Assembly: GCF_003019815.1 (NCBI RefSeq)
Contig: NZ_CP027773.1
Coordinates: 3,235,001 to 3,299,000 of the forward strand
Origin: Variovorax sp. PMC12
GTDB taxonomy: Bacteria; Pseudomonadota; Gammaproteobacteria; Burkholderiales; Burkholderiaceae_C
DNA: 64,000 bases
Direction: 5' to 3'
In this document: in pieces, positions 33,829-42,858 of the stretch
Layout: the number at the start of each line of letters is the position of its first letter
Numbering within the stretch: the stretch's first letter is position 1
Position numbers and translations under genes: made by a program
Notes under the pieces: generated by a model
What the model saw: the letters and a program-made list of their open reading frames with translations, nothing else
Databases searched by the model: none
Told to the model about the DNA's origin: nothing

Positions 33829-36068
33829 CCCCTGCCGGACACACTCAGCTCGACTTTCTCGAACACGAGGAAGCCGCTGTCGTCGCTGCCGAGAACCCTC
33901 GTCGCATGGCTTTGGTGATCGACCATCGGCGCTGGATGGGTTTCCTGGCAGAAGAGTGGCTCTTTTCGAACTCCGCTGGCATACCGATTCGACTGAGCAC
34001 CGGCCAGGCGCGATCTAGCGAGGAAAATTCCGGTCGAATCCTGATACAGGTCTGGTTCGATCTCTGCGCCCTCCCCGTCGAACAGGTGTTTGCGCTGCGG
34101 GGTGGCGACTGGGTGGAAGCGCCGATTGACGGCCTGTTGGCAGACGACACCGAGGTAGCGTGGCCCGGACCCCTGCCTTTGTTCGCTGTCGACAAGTTCT
34201 GCGTCAGATCGCGTGCAGACGCGGACCGCCTGACGGCGATGGCACAAGGTTTTGCCAATATCGAATTGCCCACGCAGGCCATCGAGGTGGCATCGTTCGA
34301 TGTCCAGCCCGCGTCGGATTGGCCGCCGCTCTCCAACGATGCGGGCGGCCCCCCGGAACTGTGGAACGCCATGCGAGGGGCTGCCGCGATGGCAACGTGG
34401 GCCGTGCCCGCCATCGACCCTTGGCTGGACGTGCTTTGCGCGTCGTTGTCGGACACCCGAGCAGACACCCGAATGCTCGAGAAGGTCCATGCGCCTTGGT
34501 GGTGTTTGGCCCCCTGGCAGAGCGAAGATTCAGCAGGTGCCGAATCACCGCCGCTCTGGCGTGCGATGCTTTTTGTGCTGGCGCGATCCAATCCCGCGAA
34601 GGAATTGCAAGCACGCGAAAAGTTAGCGGCCATCTGCGAGCTGGCCCGGACGCTTGGAGAAGACGCTAGCCGGCTGGATCTGCTCATGCAAAGCACATCC
34701 GATCTGCTCGCGGACCGGAAGACGCTCGAACAGGTCGCCTCGGACGACGATGTGCTTGGTCTTGCCCTGCAGCTGGTTCTTCTTCGTCCCAGACCCGAGC
34801 AATACGCGACCTGGAAAGACGATTGGCCTGCCATGCCGCCGGGCGCCTGGTGGACTGGCGCGACGCTTTCGGGCCTGCTATGCGGATACAGGGCACTCGA
34901 CTGCAGGTTTCGCGGATCTTCAGCGGCGCGACGCCTGCTTGCCCTTCGGACCTGGCGCCTCGGCGAGGCGCGTCCCAAATCCCGTGCGGGCTGGCCAGCG
35001 ATGTCCATCGAAGTGCTGGACTGGATAGCATCGCCGAACGCGATATCGCTGCGGGCCAACGGAAACGTCTGGGCAGAGCGCGGAGCGAGCAATCGTGGGC
35101 TCTGGTACCGAGCGGACATGAATGACCCCGAGATCGCTGAACACGTCGAAGCCCTTGCCGAAGAATTTCGCCCGTCGCTGTTTCGGCGTTTTTTGCGCGT
35201 GAGCAATGCAAGGGTGCCGATCCGGGGAAGTGGTGTCATCGAGATCGAGGACGACCCGCCTCGATTGGTGATCGAAGGCGCCGTCGAACTCGCGTTCGAC
35301 CCCGCGATGATTACGGAGGTCAGCAGGCTTGATGGCGACGCTTTCCGCGATTGGCTCGCTACGTCCACGGTGCCACACCGCCTGCCGCGACCGCCTGTAT
35401 TGCCCAGGCGTCTGATCGTCGCCGAGCAGGCCGCTGAATTTCAGACATCGACGCTCAAGAGATCTCCAGCCAAGTTGAAGAAGTTGCCGCTCCCCAGCGC
35501 AGCTGTGCCAGAGGGCCTTGTCGTCCGCGAGAACTTCCTTTCAGAACAGGAAGAAATTGCCCTGTTGCAGACCATCGATCAGGCGACCTGGAGCAAGGTG
35601 TTGTCGCGGAAGGTCCAGCACTATGGATGGACCTACGACTACCGCTCCCGCAAAGTCGAATCCAAAGGCTATCTCGGCCCTCTTCCAGCCTGGGCGCACG
35701 CCCTGGCCAGCCGGCTTTTTTCAGAGGGGCTTCTCCACGAAATGCCGGATCAGGTCATCGTCAACGAGTACCTTGGCGAACAAGGTATTTCCAGGCACAC
35801 CGACTGCCCCGAATGCTTTCGCGGCCCCATTGCGACGGTCAGCCTGAACGAGGCCTGGGAAATGGTCTTCCATCGCAAAGAGGCCACCGGCAAGACTTCA
35901 AGATATGCCCAGGTCCTCCCGCGCGGCAGCGTGGCAATCCTGAGCGGCGCTTCGAGGTCGGAATGGACGCACGAGATTCCGAAGCGCAAGAAAGAAGCGG
36001 GCGTTTTGCGCGTGCGTCGTGTTTCCGTGACATTCAGAAAAGTGAATGCGGAGGCGCCGGTGCCGTGA
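33825..36068 (+). CDS. Large protein with C-terminal AlkB-like Fe(II)/2-oxoglutarate dioxygenase domain
   Basis: A 747-residue protein. Residues about 563-740 form an AlkB-like domain: substrate-lid region HYGWTYDYRSRKVES, NEYLGEQGISRHTD with metal ligands His658 and Asp660, TVSLNEAWEMVF, third ligand His716 (EWTHEI), and the 2-oxoglutarate arginine pattern R732-x5-R738 in RRVSVTFR. All key residues are present. Residues 1-560 match no family I recognise; they are Trp-rich (for example APWWCLAPW) and partly helical. The start at 33825 overlaps the helicase stop (ATGA). AlkB enzymes demethylate DNA, RNA or protein, so the preceding methyltransferase-like gene is notable. Confidence 0.82.
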   Translation: MTPAGHTQLDFLEHEEAAVVAAENPRRMALVIDHRRWMGFLAEEWLFSNSAGIPIRLSTGQARSSEENSGRILIQVWFDLCALPVEQVFALRGGDWVEAPIDGLLADDTEVAWPGPLPLFAVDKFCVRSRADADRLTAMAQGFANIELPTQAIEVASFDVQPASDWPPLSNDAGGPPELWNAMRGAAAMATWAVPAIDPWLDVLCASLSDTRADTRMLEKVHAPWWCLAPWQSEDSAGAESPPLWRAMLFVLARSNPAKELQAREKLAAICELARTLGEDASRLDLLMQSTSDLLADRKTLEQVASDDDVLGLALQLVLLRPRPEQYATWKDDWPAMPPGAWWTGATLSGLLCGYRALDCRFRGSSAARRLLALRTWRLGEARPKSRAGWPAMSIEVLDWIASPNAISLRANGNVWAERGASNRGLWYRADMNDPEIAEHVEALAEEFRPSLFRRFLRVSNARVPIRGSGVIEIEDDPPRLVIEGAVELAFDPAMITEVSRLDGDAFRDWLATSTVPHRLPRPPVLPRRLIVAEQAAEFQTSTLKRSPAKLKKLPLPSAAVPEGLVVRENFLSEQEEIALLQTIDQATWSKVLSRKVQHYGWTYDYRSRKVESKGYLGPLPAWAHALASRLFSEGLLHEMPDQVIVNEYLGEQGISRHTDCPECFRGPIATVSLNEAWEMVFHRKEATGKTSRYAQVLPRGSVAILSGASRSEWTHEIPKRKKEAGVLRVRRVSVTFRKVNAEAPVP

Positions 36069-36104
36069 ATGGTGGCGACGGCTGTCCTCCGCTGTTGATG
36101 CGCT

Positions 36105-36863
36105 TCAGAACTCCTGCGACACCGGCCGCAGCACCACTTCATTGATGTCCACGTTCGCAGGCTGCTCCACCGCATAGACGACCGCGCGCGCCACCGAATC
36201 CGCCGGGATCTGGTTGGCGTCGTAGAACGCCTTCACGCCGGCGGCGCTCTCGGCGTCGCTGCTGCCGAACTTCAGCTCCGAGTCCACCGCGCCGGGCGAC
36301 ACGACGGTCACGCGCACGCCACTGTTGCCCATTTCCACGCGCAGCCCTTCCGAGATGGCGCGCACCGCATGCTTGGTTGCGCTGTAGACGGTGCCGATGG
36401 GCGTGAACACCTTGAGCCCCGCGATCGACGCGATGTTGACGATATGCCCGCTGCCCTGCGCCTGCATGCGCGGCAGCACGGCGGCAATGCCGTACAGCAC
36501 GCCCTTGATGTTGACGTCGATGGTGCGGTCCCACTCGTCGACCTTGAGCTTTTCCATGGGCGACAGCGGCATCACGCCCGCGTTGTTCACCAGCACGTCG
36601 ATGCGGCCGAAGGCCTCCACCGTGGCGGCGGCGAGCTTGTCGAGGTCGGCGCGCCTGGCCACGTCGGTGGCCACCGCGATGGCCTCGCCGCCGGCTTCGC
36701 GGATTTCGGCGACGACCTTCTCGAGCCGGTCGGTGCGGCGGGCGGCGAGCACCACCCTGGCGCCGCGCGCGGCCAGGTGGCGCGCGGTCGATTCGCCGAG
36801 CCCGCTGCTCGCGCCGGTGACGATGGCGACCTTGCCCTTGATGTTGTCTTGAACGGATGTCAT
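36105..36863 (-). CDS. SDR-family oxidoreductase
   Basis: A classical 252-residue SDR. Cofactor motif TGASSGLGESTA, NNAG in VLVNNAGVMPLS, catalytic Ser in NIASIAG, and Tyr/Lys in YSATK. The arginines after the first strand (AARRTDR) suggest NADP preference. It is divergent from the LysR gene at 36982 (118-bp gap), which probably controls it. It resembles YdfG/serine-dehydrogenase-like general reductases; the substrate is unknown. It converges on the accessory island to its left. Confidence 0.9.
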   Translation of the reverse strand: MTSVQDNIKGKVAIVTGASSGLGESTARHLAARGARVVLAARRTDRLEKVVAEIREAGGEAIAVATDVARRADLDKLAAATVEAFGRIDVLVNNAGVMPLSPMEKLKVDEWDRTIDVNIKGVLYGIAAVLPRMQAQGSGHIVNIASIAGLKVFTPIGTVYSATKHAVRAISEGLRVEMGNSGVRVTVVSPGAVDSELKFGSSDAESAAGVKAFYDANQIPADSVARAVVYAVEQPANVDINEVVLRPVSQEF

Positions 36864-36981
36864 GGCTGCTTTCCTTTGCTGGGGTGTTGAAGAGATGCCC
36901 TCAGTGTGGAAAATCCGCCTGTTCCCGTAAATGAAACTCTGGCGACTTCAAAATTCCTGAAAAAGGAACACTCCAGCTCCC

Positions 36982-37869
36982 ATGTCCAATCGCCTCGAAG
37001 CCCTGCGCGTTTTCTGCGCCGCCGCCGACGCCGCCAACTTCCGCGACGCGGCCGTGCGCCTGTCGGTGTCGCCGCAGGTGGTGACGCGCGCCGTTCGCGA
37101 GCTCGAGGAACAGCTCGGCGAGCCCCTCTTCCACCGCAGCACGCGCGGCGTGCAGCTCACCGACTTCGGCCGGCAGCTCGCCGAGCGTGCGCGCGTGGCG
37201 GTGGGCGGCGTGGACGAGCTGTTCCACCGCACGGACCGGCGCGCGCTCTCGCAGCACGAGGGCACGGTGCGGGTCACGGCGCCGGGCATCTTCGGCCGGC
37301 GGCTGATTCCGCAGGCGCTGGCGCCGATGCTCGCCGCGCACCCCGGCCTCGTGCTGGACCTGCGCGTGTCGGAAGAGCATGCCGACGTGGTCGACCAGCA
37401 GATCGACATCGGCGTGCGCGTCGGGCCGCTGCGCGACGCGCGCTTCGTGGCGCGGCCGGTGGGCAAGATGGCGCTGCACGTGGTGGCCGCGCCATCGCTC
37501 ATTGCGCGCACCGGCGTGCCGAAGAAGATAGACGCGCTCGCGGGCCTGCCGCTCACCGCGCTGATCGACCGCATGTCGGGCAGGCCTTGGCCGATGCTCT
37601 TCAGCAAGGGCCGGCAACTGGCGGTGACATCGCCCGCCTTCGTCACCGACGACTTCGATGCCGAAGGCGCGGCAGTGCTCGCCGGCCTGGGCTTCGCGCA
37701 GCTGATCGGCTCGCTGGCGGAGCCCTGGCTGAAATCGGGCGCGCTGGTGCCGGTGCTGGAAGCCGACGCGCCGGAGCCGTGGCCTGTCTACGTGTACCGC
37801 CCGCAGCGCGCGCCGGTGCCGGCGCGCGTGCGGCTGGTCTACGACGAACTGGTCAGCGTGCTGCGCTGA
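36982..37869 (+). CDS. LysR-family transcriptional regulator
   Basis: A 295-residue regulator with an N-terminal winged HTH (LEALRVFCAAADAANFRDAA, then SPQVVTRAVRELEEQLGEP) and an effector domain from about residue 90. Divergent from the SDR at 36105, the usual layout for activation of that gene and autoregulation. It ends 4 bp before the stop of the convergent FAH-family gene. It belongs to the large CrgA/DsdC-like group seen beside SDR reductases. Confidence 0.88.
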   Translation: MSNRLEALRVFCAAADAANFRDAAVRLSVSPQVVTRAVRELEEQLGEPLFHRSTRGVQLTDFGRQLAERARVAVGGVDELFHRTDRRALSQHEGTVRVTAPGIFGRRLIPQALAPMLAAHPGLVLDLRVSEEHADVVDQQIDIGVRVGPLRDARFVARPVGKMALHVVAAPSLIARTGVPKKIDALAGLPLTALIDRMSGRPWPMLFSKGRQLAVTSPAFVTDDFDAEGAAVLAGLGFAQLIGSLAEPWLKSGALVPVLEADAPEPWPVYVYRPQRAPVPARVRLVYDELVSVLR

Positions 37870-37873
37870 ACGC

Positions 37874-38722
37874 TCAAAGCTTGAACGGGACCACTTCCTG
37901 GCGCTGCTCGCCCAGGCCTTCGATGCCCAGCGTCATCACGTCGCCCTTCTTCAGGAACAGCGGCGGCTTCATGCCCATGCCCACGCCGGGCGGCGTGCCG
38001 GTGGTGATGACGTCGCCGGGCATCAGCGTCATGAACTGGCTCACGTAGCTCACGATCTTGGCCACGCTGAAGATCATGGTCCTGGTGCTGCCGGTCTGCA
38101 CGCGCTGGCCGTTCAGGTCGAGCCACATCGAGAGCTTCTGCGGGTTCTCGATTTCGTCGCGCGTCACCAGCCAGGGGCCGATGGGGCCGAAGGTGTCGCA
38201 GCCCTTGCCCTTGTCCCAGGTGCCGCCGCGCTCTATCTGGTATTCGCGTTCGCTGATGTCGTTGATGGTGCAGTAGCCGGCCACGTAGTCGAGCGCGCTC
38301 TTCTGCGACACATAGCGCGCGCGCGTGCCGATGACCACGCCGAGCTCGACTTCCCAGTCGGACTTGACCGAGCCCTTGGGCAGCATCACCGGGTCGTTCG
38401 GGCCCTGGATGCAGCTGTTGGCCTTGGTGAACACCACGGGCTCCTTGGGCACCGGCAGGCCGGATTCGGCCGCATGGTCCGCATAGTTCAGGCCGATGGC
38501 GATGAACTTGCCGACGTTGGCCACCGGCGCGCCGAAGCGCGGCTTGCCCTTGACCAGCGGCAGCTTGTCGACCTTCTGCTTGCGCAGCCTGGCAATGGCG
38601 GCATCGCCCAGTTGCTCGGGGCCGATGTCCTTGACGACGGCGCTCAGGTCGCGCAGCTTGCCGTCGCTGTCGATGAGGCCGGGCTTTTCCTTGCCGGGGT
38701 TGCCATAGCGGACGAGTTTCAT
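37874..38722 (-). CDS. Fumarylacetoacetate-hydrolase-family protein (diketo-acid hydrolase type)
   Basis: A 282-residue FAH-family enzyme. The motif IGLNYADHAAESG carries the catalytic His. The metal-binding acidic residues lie in WEVELGVVIG and in the ERGGTWDKGKGCDTFGP region. TGTPPGVGMGMKPPLFLKKG closes the site. The LNYADH subfamily includes 2,4-diketo-3-deoxy-L-fuconate hydrolase and ureidoglycolate lyase-like proteins. It lies 26 bp downstream of an SDR in the GntR-controlled sugar-acid cluster, so cleavage of a 2,4-diketo sugar acid is the favoured role (inference). Confidence 0.88.
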   Translation of the reverse strand: MKLVRYGNPGKEKPGLIDSDGKLRDLSAVVKDIGPEQLGDAAIARLRKQKVDKLPLVKGKPRFGAPVANVGKFIAIGLNYADHAAESGLPVPKEPVVFTKANSCIQGPNDPVMLPKGSVKSDWEVELGVVIGTRARYVSQKSALDYVAGYCTINDISEREYQIERGGTWDKGKGCDTFGPIGPWLVTRDEIENPQKLSMWLDLNGQRVQTGSTRTMIFSVAKIVSYVSQFMTLMPGDVITTGTPPGVGMGMKPPLFLKKGDVMTLGIEGLGEQRQEVVPFKL

Positions 38723-38748
38723 GCTTTCCTTTCAGTGCATTGAATTGA

Positions 38749-39504
38749 TCAGTACGTGGAGCGGCCACCGGAGAGGTCGAAGACCGCGCCGGTGGAGAAC
38801 GAGCAATCTTCGGTGCAGAGCCAGCCGACCATCGCGGCCACCTCTTCCACCGTGCCGAAGCGGCCCATGGGAATCTTCGAGAGCATGAAGGCGATGTGCT
38901 CGGGCGTCATCTGGTCGAAGATGGCCGTCTTCACCGCCGCGGGCGTCACGCAGTTCACGCGGATGCCGGTGTCAGCCAGCTCCTTGCCGAGCGACTTGGT
39001 CAGGCCGATGACGGCCGCCTTGCTCGCGCTGTAGGCGCTGGCGTTGGGGTTGCCGTCCTTGCCGGCCACCGAGGCGATGTTGACGATGCGGCCGTAGCCC
39101 CGGTCGCCCTGCTTGCGCATCTGCGCGACCACCTCGCGGCAGCACAGGAACACGCCGGTGATGTTGACGTCCATCACCTGTCGCCAGTCGTCCACCGGGT
39201 AGTCCCACAGCTTGGCGTTGGGCCCGGTGATGCCGGCGCTGTTGACCAGCGCATCGATGTGCGGCACCTGCGCCAGCGTGGCCGCCACGGCCTTGGCGAC
39301 CGACGGCTGCTGCGACACGTCGACCTTCAGCGCGAAGGCCTTGCCGCCGAGCGATTCGGCCGCCCTTTGCACCGCCTCTTCGTCGCGGTCCCACAGCGTG
39401 ACGCTGCCGCCCGAGGCCAGCAGCCGCTGCGCGATGCCGAAGCCCAGGCCCGTGGCGCCGCCGGTGACGACCGCATGGCGGCCCGAGAAATCGAGCTGGT
39501 TCAT
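38749..39504 (-). CDS. SDR-family sugar-acid dehydrogenase (probable)
   Basis: A 251-residue classical SDR. TGGATGLGFGIA at the N-terminus, NSAGITGPN, catalytic NIASVAGKDG and YSASK, and a C-terminal DLSGGRSTY tail. WDRDEEA after strand 2 has an acidic residue, suggesting NAD. In non-phosphorylative sugar pathways such SDRs oxidise a 2-keto-3-deoxy acid to the 2,4-diketo acid, which would be the substrate of the FAH-family neighbour. It is divergent from the GntR regulator, with the palindrome at 39575-39603 in the gap. Confidence 0.87.
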   Translation of the reverse strand: MNQLDFSGRHAVVTGGATGLGFGIAQRLLASGGSVTLWDRDEEAVQRAAESLGGKAFALKVDVSQQPSVAKAVAATLAQVPHIDALVNSAGITGPNAKLWDYPVDDWRQVMDVNITGVFLCCREVVAQMRKQGDRGYGRIVNIASVAGKDGNPNASAYSASKAAVIGLTKSLGKELADTGIRVNCVTPAAVKTAIFDQMTPEHIAFMLSKIPMGRFGTVEEVAAMVGWLCTEDCSFSTGAVFDLSGGRSTY

Positions 39505-39574
39505 GTCGTGATGCCGATGGCTCCTCGTGTCTTCGGGTTAGGCCCGATGATGGCCCGGGCGGTGTATCGTATTC

Positions 39575-39603
39575 TGAATTGGCCTTACCACTTGGCCAAT
39601 TCA
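39575..39603. promoter_or_regulatory. Palindromic operator for the GntR/FCD regulator
   Basis: A perfect 10-bp inverted repeat TGAATTGGCC / GGCCAATTCA separated by 9 bp (TTACCACTT), between the divergent SDR and GntR genes. The GTG start of the regulator is 31 bp downstream. FCD-type regulators typically bind short palindromes in such divergent gaps, so it probably governs both directions. Confidence 0.7.
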
Positions 39604-39633
39604 GGACAACCCTTAACCCACCTTCCCGACCTC

Positions 39634-40341
39634 GTGCCCCTCCAGACCCTCGAACCCCAGCGCCTCTACCGCCAGATTGCAGACCAGCTCCGCGGCCTGA
39701 TCGCCGAGGGCGAGTTCGACGTCGGCGCGCGCATTCCCGCCGAACGCGACCTCGCCAAGCAGCTGGGCGTGAGCCGCCCTTCGGTGCGCGAGGCGCTGAT
39801 CGCGCTGGAGGTGGAAGGCTGGGTCGAGATAAGAACCGGCTCGGGCGTGTACGTGCTGGACCGCTCGCACCGCACCGGCGCCCCCACGGCCGGCACCGAG
39901 TGGGGGCCGCTCGAGATCATCCGCGCGCGCCGCATGGTGGAAGGCGAGACCGCCGCCACCGCCGCGCAGCACGGCAAGCGCAAGGACGTGGACGCCATGC
40001 GCCGCGCGATCCGCATGATGCGCGAGACGGCCGCGCGCAACGAGGTGCCGCACGAAGGCGACCGCGCCTTCCACCTGGCCATCGTCAACGCCTGCGACAA
40101 CGTGGTGCTGACCGAGACGGTGCAAGGCTTCTGGGAATCGCGGCACGGGCCGATCTTCGCGCGCATGATCGATTACTTCGAGACCATGGAATCGTGGCAG
40201 GCCGCCATCGGCGAGCACGAAGCCATCGTCGATGCCATCGCGGCGCGCGACGCGGCAGCCGCGCGCGACGCGATGCACCAGCACATGGACAAGTTCCACC
40301 AGAGATTCAGCGCGAGCTGGCGCCGCGCGAAGGCCTCCTGA
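39634..40341 (+). CDS. GntR-family regulator, FCD subfamily
   Basis: A 235-residue regulator. The N-terminal winged HTH at about residues 8-72 (LYRQIADQLRGLIAEGEFDV, RIPAERDLAKQLGVSRPSVR, EIRTGSGVYV) is followed by an FCD all-helical ligand domain at about 90-220, with the metal/carboxylate residues around DRAFHLAIVNAC and MHQHMDKFH. The GTG at 39634 was chosen because the palindromic operator lies just upstream; in-frame ATGs at 39547/39550 would place the operator inside the gene. It likely represses the flanking sugar-acid genes until a sugar acid binds. Confidence 0.88.
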   Translation: MPLQTLEPQRLYRQIADQLRGLIAEGEFDVGARIPAERDLAKQLGVSRPSVREALIALEVEGWVEIRTGSGVYVLDRSHRTGAPTAGTEWGPLEIIRARRMVEGETAATAAQHGKRKDVDAMRRAIRMMRETAARNEVPHEGDRAFHLAIVNACDNVVLTETVQGFWESRHGPIFARMIDYFETMESWQAAIGEHEAIVDAIAARDAAAARDAMHQHMDKFHQRFSASWRRAKAS

Positions 40342-40371
40342 CAACAAACAAGCGCCGGCAGACACCCCACC

Positions 40372-41898
40372 ATGACCCCCTACATCCGACTCCACCCCGC
40401 CGACGACGTCGTCATCGCGCGCTCCCAACTGCTCGGCGGCACCACGGTCGAGAACGTGGCCGTGCGCGGCCTGATTCCGCCGGGCCACAAGATCGCGATG
40501 CGCGACATCGCGCAGGGCGAACCGGTGCGCCGCTACAACCAGATCATCGGCTTTGCGAGCCGCCCCATCGGTGCGGGCGAGCATGTGCACACGCAGAACC
40601 TGGACATGGGCCCGGACAAGGGCGACTTCGAACGCGACTACGCCTTCGGCGCCGACGTGAAGCGCGCCCCCGCGAAGCGCGAGGCCACCTTCATGGGCAT
40701 CAAGCGCAAGGACGGCCGCGTGGCCACGCGCAACTACATCGGCGTGCTGACCAGCGTGAACTGCTCGGCCACCGCCGCGCGCGCCATTGCCGACCACTTC
40801 TCGCGCAAGACCAATCCGCAGGCACTGGCTGCGTTCCCGAACGTGGACGGCGTGGTCGCGCTCACGCACGGCACCGGCTGCGGCATGGACACGCAGGGCA
40901 TGGGCATGCAGATACTGGAGCGCACGCTCACGGGCTATGCCACGCACCCGAACTTCGCGGGCGTGCTGGTGGTCGGCCTTGGCTGCGAGGCCAACCAGAT
41001 CAACGCCTGGCTCGCGACCGGCCACCTGGCCGAGGGCGAGAACTTCCGCACCTTCAACATCCAGGACACGGGCGGCACGCGCAAGACGGTCGAGAAAGGC
41101 GTTGCGCTCATCGAGGAGATGCTGCCGCGCGCCAACGCGGTGAAGCGCGAGCCCTGCAGCGCGGCGCACATCACCATCGGGCTGCAGTGCGGCGGCTCCG
41201 ACGGGTATTCGGGCATCAGCGCCAACCCGGCGCTGGGCGCGGCCGTCGACCTGCTGGTGGCGCATGGCGGCACGGCCATCCTGAGCGAGACGCCCGAGGT
41301 GTACGGCGCGGAGCACCTGCTCACGCGCCGCGCGGTGAAGCGCGAGGTCGGCCAGAAGCTGGTGGACCGCATCAAGTGGTGGGAGCACTACACCGAGATC
41401 AACCAGGGCGAGATGAACAACAACCCCTCGCCCGGCAACAAGGCGGGCGGGCTCACCACCATCCTCGAGAAGTCGCTGGGCGCGGTCGCCAAGGGCGGCA
41501 CCAGCAACCTCGAGGCGGTGTACGAATACGCGGAGCCCGTCACCGCGCACGGCTTCGTCTACATGGACACGCCGGGCTACGACCCGGTGAGCGCCACGGG
41601 CCAGGTGGCCGGCGGCGCCAACCTCATCTGCTTCACCACGGGGCGCGGCTCGGCTTACGGCTGCGCACCCTCGCCCTCGCTCAAGCTGGCCACCAACTCG
41701 GCGCTGTGGCAGCGGCAGGAAGAAGACATGGACATCAATTGCGGCGAGATCGTCGACGGCACCGCGTCCATCCAGGAGATGGGCCAGCGCATCTTCGAGC
41801 TGGTGCTGGCTACCGCCTCGGGCGCGCACTCCAAGAGCGAGCAGCACGGCTACGGGCAGAACGAGTTCGTTCCGTGGCAGGTCGGCGCGGTGATGTAG
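40372..41898 (+). CDS. UxaA/GarD-family sugar-acid dehydratase
   Basis: A 508-residue dehydratase of the altronate/galactarate family. The N-terminal SAF domain (about 1-95, with GHKIAMRDIAQGEPVRRYNQ) is joined to the main domain (about 110-505) bearing CSATAARAIADHF, GTGCGMDTQGMG, GLGCEANQIN, LQCGGSDGYSGIS and MDINCGEIVDG. The conserved cysteines suit iron binding. It removes water from a sugar acid to give a 2-keto-3-deoxy acid; family members act on altronate, galactarate, arabinonate or fuconate-type substrates. First enzyme gene behind the GntR regulator (30-bp gap). Confidence 0.9.
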   Translation: MTPYIRLHPADDVVIARSQLLGGTTVENVAVRGLIPPGHKIAMRDIAQGEPVRRYNQIIGFASRPIGAGEHVHTQNLDMGPDKGDFERDYAFGADVKRAPAKREATFMGIKRKDGRVATRNYIGVLTSVNCSATAARAIADHFSRKTNPQALAAFPNVDGVVALTHGTGCGMDTQGMGMQILERTLTGYATHPNFAGVLVVGLGCEANQINAWLATGHLAEGENFRTFNIQDTGGTRKTVEKGVALIEEMLPRANAVKREPCSAAHITIGLQCGGSDGYSGISANPALGAAVDLLVAHGGTAILSETPEVYGAEHLLTRRAVKREVGQKLVDRIKWWEHYTEINQGEMNNNPSPGNKAGGLTTILEKSLGAVAKGGTSNLEAVYEYAEPVTAHGFVYMDTPGYDPVSATGQVAGGANLICFTTGRGSAYGCAPSPSLKLATNSALWQRQEEDMDINCGEIVDGTASIQEMGQRIFELVLATASGAHSKSEQHGYGQNEFVPWQVGAVM

Positions 41899-41922
41899 GC
41901 CCCCACGAGCACGAGGAGCAGC

Positions 41923-42855
41923 ATGGCCACCCTTCCCTTCGGCTTTCTCGAGGGCACCGGCTTCGAGCACCTGGACCCGCGCTTCAAGCCGCGCATTCCC
42001 GGCCCCGAGCGCCTGCAGCGCCTGTGGACCGGCGCGCGCTGGTGCGAAGGCCCCGCGTGGTTCGCCGCGCACCGCACGCTGGTGTGGTCGGACATTCCGA
42101 ACAACCGCATGCTGCGCTACGACGAGGTCAACGGCACGGTCGGCGTGTTCCGCGAGCCGGCCAACAACACCAACGGCCACACGGTCGACCGCGAAGGCCG
42201 GCTCGTGAGCTGCGAGCACCTCACGCGGCACGTGACGCGCACCGAGCACGACGGCTCCATCACCGTGCTGGCGTCTCACTGGCAGGGCAAGCGCCTCAAT
42301 TCACCCAACGACGTGGTGGTGCATTCGGACGGGGGCGTGTGGTTCACCGACCCGAGCTACGGCATCCTCTCCGACTACGAAGGGCTGAAGGCCGACAGCG
42401 AGATCGGCGCCTGCCACGTCTACCGCATCGACCCCGCCAGCGGCGAAGTGCAGCGCATGGCCGACGACTTCGTGAAGCCCAACGGGCTGGCGTTCTCGCC
42501 AGACGAATCGCTGCTGTACATCGCCGATACCGGCGCGAGCCATGCGGCGGACGGGCCGCGCCACATCCGCCGCTTCAGGGTGGGCGCCGACGGCCGCAGC
42601 CTGAGCGGCGGCGAGGTGTTCGCCGAATGCACCAACGGCCTGTTCGACGGTTTCCGGCTCGACACCGAAGGCCGCATCTGGACCAGCGCCGCCGACGGCG
42701 TGCACGCCTACGACCCCGACGGCACGCTGCTGGGCAAGATCCTCGTGCCCGAGCGCGTGGCCAACGTGTGCTTCGGCGGCCCCAAGCGCAACCGGCTGTT
42801 CGTCTGCGCCACCACCTCCCTCTATGCCATCACGCTGAACGCGAAAGGAATCTGA
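41923..42855 (+). CDS. SMP-30/gluconolactonase-family lactonase
   Basis: A 310-residue six-bladed beta-propeller. Metal-binding Glu in ARWCEGPAWF, Asn in RLNSPNDVVVHSDGGVWFTD, and Asp in LAFSPDESLLYIADTG. No signal peptide, so cytosolic. It would open a sugar lactone to the sugar acid used by the adjacent dehydratase. It lies 24 bp after the dehydratase and 3 bp before the next gene: one operon. Confidence 0.9.
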   Translation: MATLPFGFLEGTGFEHLDPRFKPRIPGPERLQRLWTGARWCEGPAWFAAHRTLVWSDIPNNRMLRYDEVNGTVGVFREPANNTNGHTVDREGRLVSCEHLTRHVTRTEHDGSITVLASHWQGKRLNSPNDVVVHSDGGVWFTDPSYGILSDYEGLKADSEIGACHVYRIDPASGEVQRMADDFVKPNGLAFSPDESLLYIADTGASHAADGPRHIRRFRVGADGRSLSGGEVFAECTNGLFDGFRLDTEGRIWTSAADGVHAYDPDGTLLGKILVPERVANVCFGGPKRNRLFVCATTSLYAITLNAKGI

Positions 42856-42858
42856 TCC

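Noticed and set aside
31883..36068. Classification of the three-gene island as a restriction-modification, DISARM or BREX system
   Set aside because: The methyltransferase has no DPPY/NPPF nucleobase motif, there is no restriction nuclease, PglZ or DUF1998 gene, and the helicase is far too small for the DISARM or BREX helicases.
39613..42279. Long minus-strand open frame of about 888 codons
   Set aside because: Antisense to well-supported genes, with no domain and the usual shadow composition.
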